From positions 310,001-374,000 of the forward strand of contig CAVQBG010000008.1 in assembly GCA_963710625.1 (NCBI GenBank): 64,000 bases of DNA, read 5' to 3'. This document shows positions 33,975-43,934 of this stretch, one piece after another. Within the stretch, counting starts at the first letter, position 1. Each line of letters opens with the position of its first letter. A model generated the notes under the pieces. The model ran no database searches, was not told the DNA's origin, and saw only the letters and a list, made by a program, of their open reading frames with translations. Source of the stretch: Sva-07 sp963710625 (lineage in GTDB: Bacteria > Actinomycetota > Acidimicrobiia > Acidimicrobiales > Ilumatobacteraceae). The position numbers and the translations under genes were made by a program.

Positions 33975-36900
33975 TCACGGACCGCTGTGAACCCATGCTG
34001 CCCAGTCGTAGACCCTGTCGGGATGGGCCGCCCGGAGTTCCCGAACGGCGTCGTGCAGAGCAGCGGCAGCCGCGTTGGCAGCGAGCTCGCTGCCCGCCGC
34101 GGACACGAGCGCCTCGTAGAAGCGGCCCGAGATAAGCACCGCCGCACGATCATCGATCGGCCAGAGGGTGCCCACGACGTGTCGGAAACCCGCCAGCTGG
34201 CACGCCGCGACAAGGCTGATGGGTTCGTCGGGTGTCGATGCGCTCGAGCGACCAGTGGTACAAGCAGATAGGAAGGCCAGCTCGGCGGTCGGTGACCGCT
34301 GCGCTGAGATGTCGCGAATCGTCAGCGGCCGCTCGCGGTGGTCCTCCAGCAGGAGTGATCGGCTGCGCGGATCGGTCGGGTCGCCCATGGCGTGGCAGCC
34401 GAAGTGGACCCACCTCGCCCGAGCGAGTGCCGCGAGCACGGAGTTGCGCACGGCAGGAATGCGGCCACCGCCGAGAACACGTACCGGCGGCGTCACGAGC
34501 AGCTCAAGCTGTCGCGTCTCTTCGAGCACGCCCGGCAGGTCATCCTCGCCGGGGGTCTCGGGCATCACGATCGCGAGGATCTGGCCCTTCCCGGCCGGAT
34601 CGTCGGCGACCGCGTCGGCCGTGGCCGCGCCCACGGTAGGGACGGTGGACGAGACCGCTCGGTCCAGGACGGCCCGGCCCTTCCCGTCGGAGCCGTGGAT
34701 GCCGGCCGCGTGTATGGGGAAGAGAGTCAGTACGCCGGAGAGGCACCACCAGACTCGCGGCCACTCCTTCCCGGACGCCGCCGGTCCGTCGATCCCGAGG
34801 TGCTCGAGGACCGGCGCGGCGATGATGTCCCATGCCTGTCGAAGGATGCGTCGCACACCGGGGAGGTCCTCGGGCTCCGGGTCCTCCATGGCGCCGAGGA
34901 AGAGCCCGACCTGCTCGCGGACGTCGTCAGGGCGGAGGCGGAGCGGTATCACGTCGACGCCGCTGCTCGTCAACACGAGTGCGTCGCTGCGTCGCTCGTT
35001 GACGTTCACTACGACGATGGCACCGGCCGGTGTCGTCGGGAGCAGCTCGTCTAGACCTGCAGACGTGAGGAAGCGCTCGAACCCGGGGACCGCCCGGATC
35101 TCGTCGACCAGCCGCTCCCACGCGCCCGGGGCTCGTGTCCGCGCATCAGCGAAGCCGCCGGAGGCGCCGATCCGGGACGGCGAGGAGGAGATCCCGTGCC
35201 CGGGCTCAGCCGACATGACCGAGAGCGTGTCCCGCAGTCGGCTGGCAAGGTCTGGGCGCCGATCATCCAAACGGTCGAGTTCCGACCGCAGCGCGAGCTC
35301 CTTCGAGAAGACGATCGCCCGTCCGGCCTCAAAGAGCTCCACGGCCAGCGCCGGTAGACCGGCTTGAAGGCATGTCGCCGCGGCATCGCTGCCGAGGTCG
35401 ACGAGGGACTGCAGACGCCGTACCTCGTCGTCCTCGGCGAGCCACGGCGTGACGATGATGTGGGCGACTTCGACCGCGAGGCGGTAGCCCTCGACGGCAC
35501 TGGCAAGCTCGCCCCGGTCATATGCGAGCTCCGCCCATCGCCGGGCGGACGAGTACCGGGACGACGGCGTGGCGAATGGCGACGCCGCGACAGCACGCAG
35601 TCCCGAGATCGCCTCGTCAAGGTCCCCGACGCGTCGCTCGCCGTGACCAGCCTCGGCCCGCTCGGCCAGTGCCTCGGCTAGCAACTCCTGGACCACGGGT
35701 GAGTTCACGTGACCCGTTCCCAGCGCCGCGGTGGCCCGCCGGCCGGCGTCAACGGCCCGGTCCAGGTCTGCGGGGTCGCCAGTCATGGCCGCCAAAGTCT
35801 TGAGTGACGTCATGATCTCGCTGTGGGCCACCGTGAGGATCGTCGGGTCGTTGCAGTTGGCAACCACCGGCTCCAGCGACTCAACGACACGGGCGATTGC
35901 GCGAGGATCGACTTGCTCGGGGTCCCACCGGGCGAGGGCGCCCTCGATGCGTGCGACCATCATCACGTGGGCGTGCCGCGCGCCTGCGTCCGACGTCAGC
36001 AACTCCAACCCGCGTCGAGCGGCGGCCTCCGCCCGGACGAGGTCGGCACGCGCCCGGCTGGTGGCACCCCGGACCAACAGTGCCGACGACAGGTTCAAGA
36101 GGATGCTCGCCCGCGCGGCCGGTCCTACGGGTCCGGAACTCGTGCAGAGCTGCTCAAGCACCTCTATGCCGAAATCGATGTCCACGATGCGGCCGACCGC
36201 CTGTCCACGGGCGAGATGCGCGAGTCCGAGATTCTGCGACACACTGACCGCGAGCGGCGTCTCGGGCTCGGCGAGGTCGCGCGCGCGGAGTCCGCGTTCG
36301 ATTGAGGCATCGAGCGCATAAAGGGCGCCGGTCAGCTGGAACAAGGTCAGCCGGGCGATCGCCGTGTCGGCATGGAGCCGCGCGAGCATCGCGCGGCGAT
36401 CGCCGGCGCCCACGGCAGCTCGATCGAAGAGTGCCGCCGCCTGCTCTAGCTCGTGAGCGGCACCGGTGATGGTGCCGTGAGCAAGCAGCACCCGGCCATA
36501 CTCCGCCACGAGGTCATTGCTCCACCCGGCGAGCGGTCGACGCTCGCCGTCGACGTCATTGTCGTGCATCACACGCTCGAGCAGCGTGGCAGCCATCGCG
36601 AGGTCACCCTGGTCCTCGGCGAGCTCTGCTCGCCGCCTCGCGCAGCGGAGCTGGCGTTGGATCAACTGAGGTCGCCGAGGGTCGTCCAGCGGTGCGCGAG
36701 CAGCCGCCGAGTCGAAAAGGCCGGCAGCGCGAGCGCCGTCGTCCGACGGATCTAGCAGCGGCGCCGAGCCGGACATCTCGGCGCGCTGGAGCAGGAGGTC
36801 CCCAAGCGCTGCCTCCACGAACGGGTGGTGCGGGTGGTCCTCGACGAGGTAATCGAGCAGCTCCTCGTGTGCCTCGACGGCCTCGTCGAGGCCCACACGG

Positions 36901-37487
36901 CCGCGATCCATCAAGAGTGTGAGCAAGTCGGCGCGGCAGGCGAGAGCGAAGACATGGTCGTCGTCTCCCGGCGTGGTGACGGCCGCAAGTCCCCGGACGT
37001 CCGCTAGCGCCGCGACCGCGTCGTCCTCGAGTCGGCTTTCGGTCGCCCGCCCGAATGACTCCTTGAGACGCGCCCGCCGGTCCCTTGACTCGTCGGCGTG
37101 AACATCCCGGGGGCTCGGAGACGTCGGGGCTGGCGATCCGGTCAGGGCCTCGTGGACATTGTCCGGCACTGCCGTCGGATCGATCTCTAGCAGCTTCGTG
37201 AACAGACCGATGGCGATCCTGAACTCCTGGTCTAGGTCCTCACCGGCCGAGATGCCGTACCTGAGCCAGTGAAACCAGGCGACCGTCGCGAGCACCTCGG
37301 ACTCGTCGAGATCGTCGGCGTGTCGCATCAACGCCTCGACGGTGGCGACCGCACGTCGAGAGTCGACGGCACCGCTGTCCCCATCCCGCAGGCAGCTCAG
37401 GTTGCGTTCTTGCACGTCACGGAGCAGTGCCTTCGCGCGGCGTCGACGAAAGCCGATCACCGCGTCCCCGCCCGGCCCGGCCTGCAC
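33975..37487 (-). CDS. TPR-CHAT protease 1
   Basis: A 1170-residue protein with a GTG start. The first ~850 residues are helical repeats of TPR type with many paired helices; the last ~290 are a CHAT (caspase HetF-associated with TPRs) cysteine protease domain. The catalytic dyad is His1032 in 'VHFGCHAMGDP' and Cys1076 in 'LAFLSACTTGRS', followed by the family's 'VVGTLWPIDDRAAVLI'. CHAT proteases include the type III-E CRISPR partner Csx29 and other immune or cell-death effectors activated through their TPR sensor region. It is divergent from CHAT 2, with a 571-bp region between them. Confidence 0.9.
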   Translation of the reverse strand: MQAGPGGDAVIGFRRRRAKALLRDVQERNLSCLRDGDSGAVDSRRAVATVEALMRHADDLDESEVLATVAWFHWLRYGISAGEDLDQEFRIAIGLFTKLLEIDPTAVPDNVHEALTGSPAPTSPSPRDVHADESRDRRARLKESFGRATESRLEDDAVAALADVRGLAAVTTPGDDDHVFALACRADLLTLLMDRGRVGLDEAVEAHEELLDYLVEDHPHHPFVEAALGDLLLQRAEMSGSAPLLDPSDDGARAAGLFDSAAARAPLDDPRRPQLIQRQLRCARRRAELAEDQGDLAMAATLLERVMHDNDVDGERRPLAGWSNDLVAEYGRVLLAHGTITGAAHELEQAAALFDRAAVGAGDRRAMLARLHADTAIARLTLFQLTGALYALDASIERGLRARDLAEPETPLAVSVSQNLGLAHLARGQAVGRIVDIDFGIEVLEQLCTSSGPVGPAARASILLNLSSALLVRGATSRARADLVRAEAAARRGLELLTSDAGARHAHVMMVARIEGALARWDPEQVDPRAIARVVESLEPVVANCNDPTILTVAHSEIMTSLKTLAAMTGDPADLDRAVDAGRRATAALGTGHVNSPVVQELLAEALAERAEAGHGERRVGDLDEAISGLRAVAASPFATPSSRYSSARRWAELAYDRGELASAVEGYRLAVEVAHIIVTPWLAEDDEVRRLQSLVDLGSDAAATCLQAGLPALAVELFEAGRAIVFSKELALRSELDRLDDRRPDLASRLRDTLSVMSAEPGHGISSSPSRIGASGGFADARTRAPGAWERLVDEIRAVPGFERFLTSAGLDELLPTTPAGAIVVVNVNERRSDALVLTSSGVDVIPLRLRPDDVREQVGLFLGAMEDPEPEDLPGVRRILRQAWDIIAAPVLEHLGIDGPAASGKEWPRVWWCLSGVLTLFPIHAAGIHGSDGKGRAVLDRAVSSTVPTVGAATADAVADDPAGKGQILAIVMPETPGEDDLPGVLEETRQLELLVTPPVRVLGGGRIPAVRNSVLAALARARWVHFGCHAMGDPTDPRSRSLLLEDHRERPLTIRDISAQRSPTAELAFLSACTTGRSSASTPDEPISLVAACQLAGFRHVVGTLWPIDDRAAVLISGRFYEALVSAAGSELAANAAAAALHDAVRELRAAHPDRVYDWAAWVHSGP

Positions 37488-38058
37488 CCGATTGTCCGCT
37501 CAGGACCCCGGAGTCTCGCTGACCGCAACGCAGACGTGGACCGGCTCGGGGCAGCCACGGTCGCGGCCATGCCGTTGACGGCATCAACCACGGCTGGCGC
37601 AGCGCGCAGACACCCGGACGAGCGTCCCACGACCATCCGGCCCTCGTGGGTCGCACCCAGTCTGGTGCGCGACTTCGTCACGTCGTCTGGCCAATCATCG
37701 CTACGACAAGTCTGCGAGACGGCCGCATGGTTCGCAACGTCCTGTTCCTGCATGCCGGGTGGGGTCGACGTGCCCCGAAACAGCTTCGTCTCCGACCACG
37801 TCCCGGTGTAGTACTGACCGCCGGACGCCGTCACGGGGAGACATTGGGAAGTCGCTCGCCGAGCTCGAAGGTGGATCATCGTGCTCTCGGCCTGCGAGAA
37901 GGGCGTCGTCACCCCGCGGCTCCGGACAGGCTGAGCAGCCTGTCCGGAGCCTTCGTCCTGGCCGGAGCCGACGCGGTCGGCCGCAGGCGCCGCGATGGGA
38001 CTACGGTGGCCGTGTCGCAGCCGACGGCCGACGGCCGAGGGCCGCGAGGGCGCAGCTC
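37488..38058. other. Divergent control region between CHAT 1 and CHAT 2
   Basis: 571 bp with no confidently recognised gene. A 151-codon minus-strand frame (37457-37912) has a moderately protein-like N-terminal half ('GGQYYTGTWSETKLFRG') but overlaps CHAT 1's start and has no family I can name. A long perfect palindrome lies at 37918. Confidence 0.5.
37918..37951. terminator. 34-bp near-perfect palindrome (hairpin)
   Basis: Two perfect 16-bp arms (GGCTCCGGACAGGCTG and its complement) around a 2-bp centre AG, 108 bp before the CHAT 2 start. In RNA it would form a very stable hairpin (terminator or attenuator); as DNA it could be an operator for a dimeric regulator. There is no T-run, so classical termination is uncertain. 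Confidence 0.6.
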
Positions 38059-41000
38059 ATGGAACCGCGAACGATTGCCGATGCCATTGAGGCGCTGGTC
38101 GCCGCGCCGACGCCGGACGACGCGCTCGCCGTGCTCCGCCAGCATCCCGAGGAACTCGGCGATCCGACCGCGCTGGCGCTGATCGACCGCAACGTCGATC
38201 GCGTCGGCGACGACGCCGAACCGGGCCTGCGCGGACTGCTCCTCAATCGGCGGTTGATCATCGAGGAGTTCCAGCGCGCGGGTCTGGATGCTGCGGAGGT
38301 CGTCATGCGCGGCCAGGGGCCGGCCGGCACCGCCGACCCGACGGCCCAGCTCCTCGAGCGCTGGCTGGCGGCGGACGGCTGGGCGGCGGCATTCCGCTTC
38401 CTCGAGGCGCACGCCGACGTACTGCTCGGCGAAGACGCGGCCCGTCTGCTGGATGATGGCGCGCAGCGGTACGCCGATGATCCGCTCGGCGGCCCGGTGA
38501 TGCGCGCGTACGACGCGCTCGCGGACGTGGCGCGGGACCACGGCCTGACCGAGGCGCGCCGGTGGCTGTGCCATGAGCTCCTGGTGCAGCTGCAGAACGG
38601 CGAACCAGTGACACCGGCACGGCAGGCCGAGTACTACGAGATGCTGCTCGAGCTCGCCGATCCGGGACTCGACCGGGAGGCGTGGCTCGCCGTCAACATC
38701 AACTACGGGTCGCTGCTGCGTAAGCTCGATCGACCGCAGGAGGCAATCAGCCGATTCGAGACCGCGCTCGAATCGGCGTCGCCGGACACGGACCCCGAGA
38801 CCTTCGCCAGCGCCCACCGCTCGCTCGGCAACGTCTACGTCGCCAGCGACGCGTTCGACCCGGCGAGAGCGGTGTTCCACTTCACAGAGGCGCTGCGCAC
38901 CACGACACTGGACGAGGATCCCGCGGGCCACCTGCATATCCACCACATGCTCGGCCACGCCCTTCGCGAGCTCGGCCATCGCGACGACGCGCTCGCGCAC
39001 TTCCGCGAGGCGGTCGCACCGCCGGTTCCGGAGGACGCCCACCAGTGGGCGCAGGCGGCGTCGGACCTCGCCGCCGTGCTGATCGACGACTACGGACCGA
39101 CGCGGCAGCGGTCGCTGGTCGAGGCGATCGACTGGCTCGAGAAGGCGCTCGCCCACCTCGATCCCGACACTGACACCGATCGCCGAGCGCGCACGGAGCG
39201 CGACCTCGGTATGGCCCTCCGCGACGTGGAGTCGCAGGAGCGCGTGCGCTGCCTCGACAGAGCCATCGAGCACAGCAGGGCGGCGCTCGACCTGTGGACC
39301 CGCGAGCGGAACCCCTACGGCTGGGCCCAGGTGCAGCACAACCTCGGGACCATGCACTTCCAGTACCCGGCCGGCGACGCGCTCGACAACCTGAACCAGG
39401 CGAAGGCGCACTACGAGGCGGCGCTGACCGTGCACACCCGCGCCGAGCATCCCATGGACTGGGCGCTCACGCAGGCCACCCTCGGCATGTGCCTGGTCCG
39501 CCGCGGGTCGATCAGCGGTGATGCGGCCGATCTCGATGCCGCGATCGCCCACATCCGCAGCTCGCTGTCCTGGTGGACGGGCGAGGGTGACGACGGCAGC
39601 GAGCGGAGCCGCAACTTCCGGGCCGAGGCCTGGAACGCCCTCGGTGCGGCGCTCGTCACGCGCGCGGGTGGCGACAGCGACCTCGAGGACGCCGTCGACG
39701 CGTTCGAGCGCGCACGCGCGGCCTACGCCGAGCTCGGCATGGACGAGCGGCGCCGCAGCGCCGAGATGAACCTCGCCAACGTCCTGAGCAGGCTCAGCGA
39801 GCGCGACCCGTCGGCCTACCCGCGCGCGCTGGACAACGCCCGTCGCGCGATGGCTGCGACGTCTCGCGACACCGATCCGTACTCCTGGGCGACCTTCCAG
39901 AGCAACTATGCCGCGCTGCTGGCGAACGCCGGGGGTCCGTCCGACCGCCGTGAGGCACGCGCCCGTCTCGAGGAGGCGCTCGAGGTCTTCACGCGCGAGC
40001 ACTTCGTCGCCGAGCACGCACGGTCGCAGGGCTATCTCGGCCACCTGCGCTTCCCCGAGCACGACTGGGACGGCGCGCTGGCCGCTTACACGGCCGCGAT
40101 CGCGGCGACGGAGGACGTGCTCGGCACCGTCTACACCGAGAGCGGCGAGGGCTACCAGATCGCCGAGACGTCGCTGTACTTCATGCACGCGGCCTACTGC
40201 CTCGTCGAGCTCGGCCGTGCGGACGAGGCGCTCGTGGTGCTCGACCGCGGCAAGGGGCGCGCACTGGCGCTCGACCTGTCGATGGGCGTGACCCTGCGCG
40301 CTGCCGCGCGCGGCGCTGGCGGGGAGGCGCTCGCTGCGGCCGGACGACGCCACGCGGAGCTCGAAGCGCTGATGCGCGAGCCCCCGACCACGGCGGGGCG
40401 ACCGGACGACGCCGAGCTCGGCGACGCGCTCAAGGCCTCGAAGGCGGAACTCGACCGGTTGCTGGCCGACAGCGGCGTCACCAGCGCGTCGGACCTCGAC
40501 CTGGACGGCATCCTCTCCGCGATACCGGCAGGCGGCGCGATGGTGGCGCTGCTCGTGACCTCGGAGGGCTCGGTTGCGTTCGCGCTGCCAGCCGGCACCA
40601 CGGCGGTTGCGTCGGAGAATCTCGTGCGCGTGCCGTTCTCGACCACCGACCTCCACGGCATGCTGATCGAGAACGATGCCGGTCCCGGCCTGCTGCAGCG
40701 CTACGTCGACAAGAAGGCCGCGGCGAGCGACGCGGAGGCAGATCGAGCCCAGCGCCACTACGAGGAGTGGCTCGAGTGCTGCTGCGCGGGCATCTGGCGC
40801 GAGCTGCTCGCCCCGGTCGCGGCCCGACTCGAGGAGCTCGGCGTGCCTGCGGATGCGCCCCTGTGCCTCCTGCCGCAGGGCGGGCTCGGCATGCTGCCGC
40901 TGCATGCGGCCTGCGACGAGACGGTCGCCGCCGGCGAACCCGGACGCTGGCCGCTGCTTGAGCGCTACGCCGTGTCGTACGCGCCGAGCGCCTACGCGCT

Positions 41001-41793
41001 GGCCCATGCGCGCCGCACGCGGGAACGCCACCGCCGCGGCGCCACGACGGGTCGGACCCTGCTCGCCGCCGTGAACCCGACGCTCGACCTCGATTTCGCC
41101 GAGATCGAGGGGGCACTCGTCGCCGCGCTGTTCGAACGGCTCGCCGGGGACAGCTCGGTCACGATGCTCCGCGGTCAGGAAGCCACGAAGGCGCGTGTCG
41201 GGCCACGACTCAGCCTCTCGTCCTACCTGCACTTCGCCTGCCACGGTTCGTTCGACTTCCGCGACGCCGGCCGCTCTGCGATCCACCTGGCCGGTGGCGA
41301 CGCGCTGGAACTCGCCGAGCTGATGGGGCCGGACGTCAATCTCGCGGCGGCCCGACTCGTGGCCCTGTCGGCCTGCGAGACCGGCATGACCGAGTTCGAA
41401 CGCTCACCCGACGAATACGTCGGCCTGCCGGCGACCTTCCTGCGGGCCGGTGCGCCGGCCGTGCTCAGCACCCTGTGGGAGGTCGACGACATTGCGAGCG
41501 CCCTGCTCGTCAGCATGTTCTACCGTCTGCACCTGGTCGACGGCTACCCGCCCGCAGCAGCGCTCGGAGCTGCCCAGCGCTGGCTCAGCGCTGCCGACAG
41601 CAACGAGATCGTCGCCTGGATCGTCGCCGCCGCTGAGGAGCTGCGTGCCCTGCCATACGGCCGCGATCGGCCACTCGAGCGACCGATGGCACAACTCGAG
41701 GCCGCCGGCCGTGAGATCGCCGCAGGTCAGTTCGGTCCTGTTCCCTTCCAACACCCGTGGTTCTGGGCGGCGTTCACGGTCGTCGGCGAGTGA
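38059..41793 (+). CDS. TPR-CHAT protease 2
   Basis: A 1244-residue protein starting 'MEPRTIADAIEALVAAPTPD'. Residues about 150-800 are TPR units ('AWLAVNINYGSLLRKLDRPQ', 'GWAQVQHNLGTMHFQYPA', 'WALTQATLGMCLVRRGS'); the C-terminal ~350 residues are a CHAT domain with His1062 in 'YLHFACHGSFDF' and Cys1106 in 'LVALSACETGMTEF', then 'VLSTLWEVDDIASALLV' and the ending 'HPWFWAAFTVVG'. The ATG at 38059 is chosen; an upstream open extension is low-complexity. It is a clear paralogue of CHAT 3 (shared LSACETGMTEF and C-terminus), less close to CHAT 1. Confidence 0.92.
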   Translation: MEPRTIADAIEALVAAPTPDDALAVLRQHPEELGDPTALALIDRNVDRVGDDAEPGLRGLLLNRRLIIEEFQRAGLDAAEVVMRGQGPAGTADPTAQLLERWLAADGWAAAFRFLEAHADVLLGEDAARLLDDGAQRYADDPLGGPVMRAYDALADVARDHGLTEARRWLCHELLVQLQNGEPVTPARQAEYYEMLLELADPGLDREAWLAVNINYGSLLRKLDRPQEAISRFETALESASPDTDPETFASAHRSLGNVYVASDAFDPARAVFHFTEALRTTTLDEDPAGHLHIHHMLGHALRELGHRDDALAHFREAVAPPVPEDAHQWAQAASDLAAVLIDDYGPTRQRSLVEAIDWLEKALAHLDPDTDTDRRARTERDLGMALRDVESQERVRCLDRAIEHSRAALDLWTRERNPYGWAQVQHNLGTMHFQYPAGDALDNLNQAKAHYEAALTVHTRAEHPMDWALTQATLGMCLVRRGSISGDAADLDAAIAHIRSSLSWWTGEGDDGSERSRNFRAEAWNALGAALVTRAGGDSDLEDAVDAFERARAAYAELGMDERRRSAEMNLANVLSRLSERDPSAYPRALDNARRAMAATSRDTDPYSWATFQSNYAALLANAGGPSDRREARARLEEALEVFTREHFVAEHARSQGYLGHLRFPEHDWDGALAAYTAAIAATEDVLGTVYTESGEGYQIAETSLYFMHAAYCLVELGRADEALVVLDRGKGRALALDLSMGVTLRAAARGAGGEALAAAGRRHAELEALMREPPTTAGRPDDAELGDALKASKAELDRLLADSGVTSASDLDLDGILSAIPAGGAMVALLVTSEGSVAFALPAGTTAVASENLVRVPFSTTDLHGMLIENDAGPGLLQRYVDKKAAASDAEADRAQRHYEEWLECCCAGIWRELLAPVAARLEELGVPADAPLCLLPQGGLGMLPLHAACDETVAAGEPGRWPLLERYAVSYAPSAYALAHARRTRERHRRGATTGRTLLAAVNPTLDLDFAEIEGALVAALFERLAGDSSVTMLRGQEATKARVGPRLSLSSYLHFACHGSFDFRDAGRSAIHLAGGDALELAELMGPDVNLAAARLVALSACETGMTEFERSPDEYVGLPATFLRAGAPAVLSTLWEVDDIASALLVSMFYRLHLVDGYPPAAALGAAQRWLSAADSNEIVAWIVAAAEELRALPYGRDRPLERPMAQLEAAGREIAAGQFGPVPFQHPWFWAAFTVVGE

Positions 41794-41976
41794 GCGTGGC
41801 CCGCGTAATGAAGCTTCGACCTCCGGATCTCGGCGCACCTAGCGCAGGCTGTTCGTGGGTCGGTGATAGCGGAAGACCGCCGGCTGGTGTGGGGCGTGCG
41901 AGGTCAGCCGGGGTGGTGGTGTTGGTTGGCCGGCTTGGTCGGGTCTGCGGTCGCCGGTTGGCCGCGGTGGTGTTGT

Positions 41977-42168
41977 TCAGCAGCGCATCCGAAGCTGGTG
42001 GACGCGGTCGAACGCGGTGACGAGGTCAGGGGTCCACGGCCAGTTGGCGGCGAGGCGGCAGGTGGTCCGTCGGCCGGTCTGGCCGACGCGGGCAGCGGTG
42101 TGCAGCAGGCAGTAGCGGAGCCGTTCGGGTTCGGCGTTCGCGAGGCTGGTGCCGTCGAGGGTGAGCAG
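41977..42168 (-). pseudogene. IS1380-family transposase, C-terminal fragment
   Basis: Translating the minus strand gives 'RYCLLHTAARVGQTGRRT', 'CRLAANWPWTPDLVTAFDRV', then a stop: the typical C-terminus of IS1380 transposases. Only about 64 codons remain. The upstream part is cut off exactly where an IS3-type end begins (TGAACCTCACCAGG at 42169). Confidence 0.7.
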
Positions 42169-42218
42169 TGAACCTCACCAGGTAGTGCGCAGGCTCGAGC
42201 CTCTGGGAGGATTGAGCC

Positions 42219-42330
42219 TTGTCAGATCAGCGACGGCCGGGGAAGTACCCCGACGAGTTGCGTGAGCGAGCGGTGCGGATGGTCGTCGGGGCGACGCCGG
42301 CGCACGGGTCGCAGTGGGCGGTGGATGGGG
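42219..42330 (+). pseudogene. IS3-family OrfA, N-terminal fragment
   Basis: A TTG-initiated frame 'MSDQRRPGKYPDELRERAVR' continuing with 'HGSQWA', the start of an IS3 OrfA, preceded by a recognisable IS3 left terminus at 42169. After ~35 codons it runs into unrelated sequence next to a C-rich homopolymer near 42365. Confidence 0.7.
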
Positions 42331-42368
42331 CGTCGACGCGCTCGTCGGCGAAGAGACCCGCCCCCCCC

Positions 42369-42765
42369 CACGCCGATCTCGACCTGTGGATCGCGGCAGC
42401 ATCCTTCGAACACGCCGTCGTCGCCTTCGTTGATGCGGGAGTGGACCGGCTGTACCGGTGGGGCGACGACCGCCCTTGGAACTTCGTCCTCCACGACGGT
42501 GCGTGCAGCCCGTCGCGTCGATCTGCACCTGTACGAGCCTCTCGTCGACGGCACGTACCACTACGGCGGTGTCGAGTCCAGTGCGGCGTTCCCGATCGAG
42601 GCGTTGTCGGGTCGCGGCGTGATCGGTGGCCGCACGGTTCCATGTGAGTTCACGGCGTGGTCGCTGCGATGGTACACCGGCTACACCCCGCGCATTGAGG
42701 ACCGCCACGGCATGGCGGTCCCGTACGCCCGGTTCGGCTTCGACCTCCCCGCCGAACTCGCGTAG
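42369..42765 (+). pseudogene. Truncated, frameshifted nucleotidyltransferase (LinB/ANT-like)
   Basis: 'ADLDLWIAAASFEHAVVAFV' gives the DxD of a small-molecule nucleotidyltransferase, continuing 'RWGDDRPWNFVLHDG'. Near 42500 the frame shifts and resumes with 'RRVDLHLYEPLVDGTYHYGG', 'FTAWSLRWYTGYTP', 'RFGFDLPAELA'. These are features of the lincosamide/aminoglycoside nucleotidyltransferase-like family. The N-terminal Gly-Ser half is missing, replaced by IS3 sequence. Certainly non-functional. Confidence 0.7.
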
Positions 42766-42919
42766 ACCAGCCCGCAGGCGAACGGGTCAGTCACGAGTAG
42801 TGGTCGGCGTCGTCAGCCGCCGTACCGCTCGGCCTGGCTCCTCTCTGTCAAGAGGGTGGGTTCGGGGCGGGCAAGAGAGGGACGCCTGTTGGCCCGTGGG
42901 CCTGCCTCGTGATCAGCTT

Positions 42920-43761
42920 TCACCCGGTGCTGATGCTTCGGTGGAGCCACGCCCCGAACCCGTGCCGTCGAGAGTAGACGTCATGGTCGGCGGTCGGCCG
43001 CGTCGGCGGCGTGGTGTGTCGGGTGATCGGAACGAGAACTCGAGCCCGCGTGGTGATGGCCAGCGCGGCCAGCGTTCGTCCTGGACCTGGTCCTCCTGGC
43101 GGTCGACTTGAAGCTGCCGCCAGATCGCGTCGGAGATCCGACGCTGCACGCAACGCATCGCTTCGCGTCGGCTCTTGCCGGCGGCGAGCTTGCGGAGGTA
43201 GTAGTCGCGCTCCGGCTCCGGGTTCGAGCTGGACACCCCCGTTGGACGGTCCACCATGACGACGTCGAACGGCTCGCCTGCGACCCCGAACGCGAACTGG
43301 GAGACGTGCGAGGGCTGCTCCGACCCGCGCCAGCAGACGCGAGGCCTCGTGCCGTACCTCACTTGTCGAATCGTCCATGTATCCTCCGAGCGTCCCCCTG
43401 GCGTTGACGGCAACATCCCGTCCGACTCAGAACTCGACTGGTCAGCAGATCCAGTCGCTGTTCTTCGTGCCTGTCCTCAGGCAAGCGACAGTCCTTGACA
43501 TTCGCAGACTACGCCTGCCGTCGGGTGGGGACGACGGCATTTCTTGGCCACAGCCACGCGATCATCAGTACCGGTACCAGTCTGCAAAGTTCACTCGCAG
43601 GACGGCTGAACGGGCGGTGGCGGCGATAGCCGCCCGTCGTGGTGTCGAAGGTCTCGACGCCGAGAACGCCGCCGTTGGCGTCGACGGCGGCCGCAACATG
43701 GAACTCGGCGTGTGTCGACACCGCCGGTGACGGTGATCGTGGGATTCTCCACGATGGTCAT
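42920..43761 (-). pseudogene. Degraded IS110-family transposase
   Basis: The N-terminal part lies at about 43600-43761: 'MTIVENPTITVTGGVDT', then after a frameshift 'HAEFHVAAAVDANGGVLGVE'. The C-terminal part lies at about 43100-43230: 'RDYYLRKLAAGKSRREAMRC', 'RRISDAIWRQL'. The order and strand agree with one IS110 transposase that lost its middle by deletion and gained frameshifts. Confidence 0.72.
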
Positions 43762-43934
43762 GGCCACCAAGATCCCGTACAGCGCCGACCGCGCTGCGGG
43801 GTGAGATCGACGATGGTTCGCGTCGTTGAGGAGGCCGGCCCGTACGTGAATCCGACAGACGATCGCGCCGCGATGCAGCGGCGAGGGCGGTGCTCGACGT
43901 CCTGGCACCGTGTCGATGCGGGACAGGGGGTGCG

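Noticed and set aside
37860..37935. A fourth CHAT fragment (frame reading I-V-L-S-A-C-E-K-G)
   Set aside because: The match to the LSACETG motif is only a few residues, with no His motif or flanking CHAT sequence; probably chance.
37909..41286. 1125-codon open frame opposite CHAT 2
   Set aside because: An antisense shadow of high-GC coding DNA: Arg/Gly/Val-rich, no domains, while the + strand has a complete TPR-CHAT protein.
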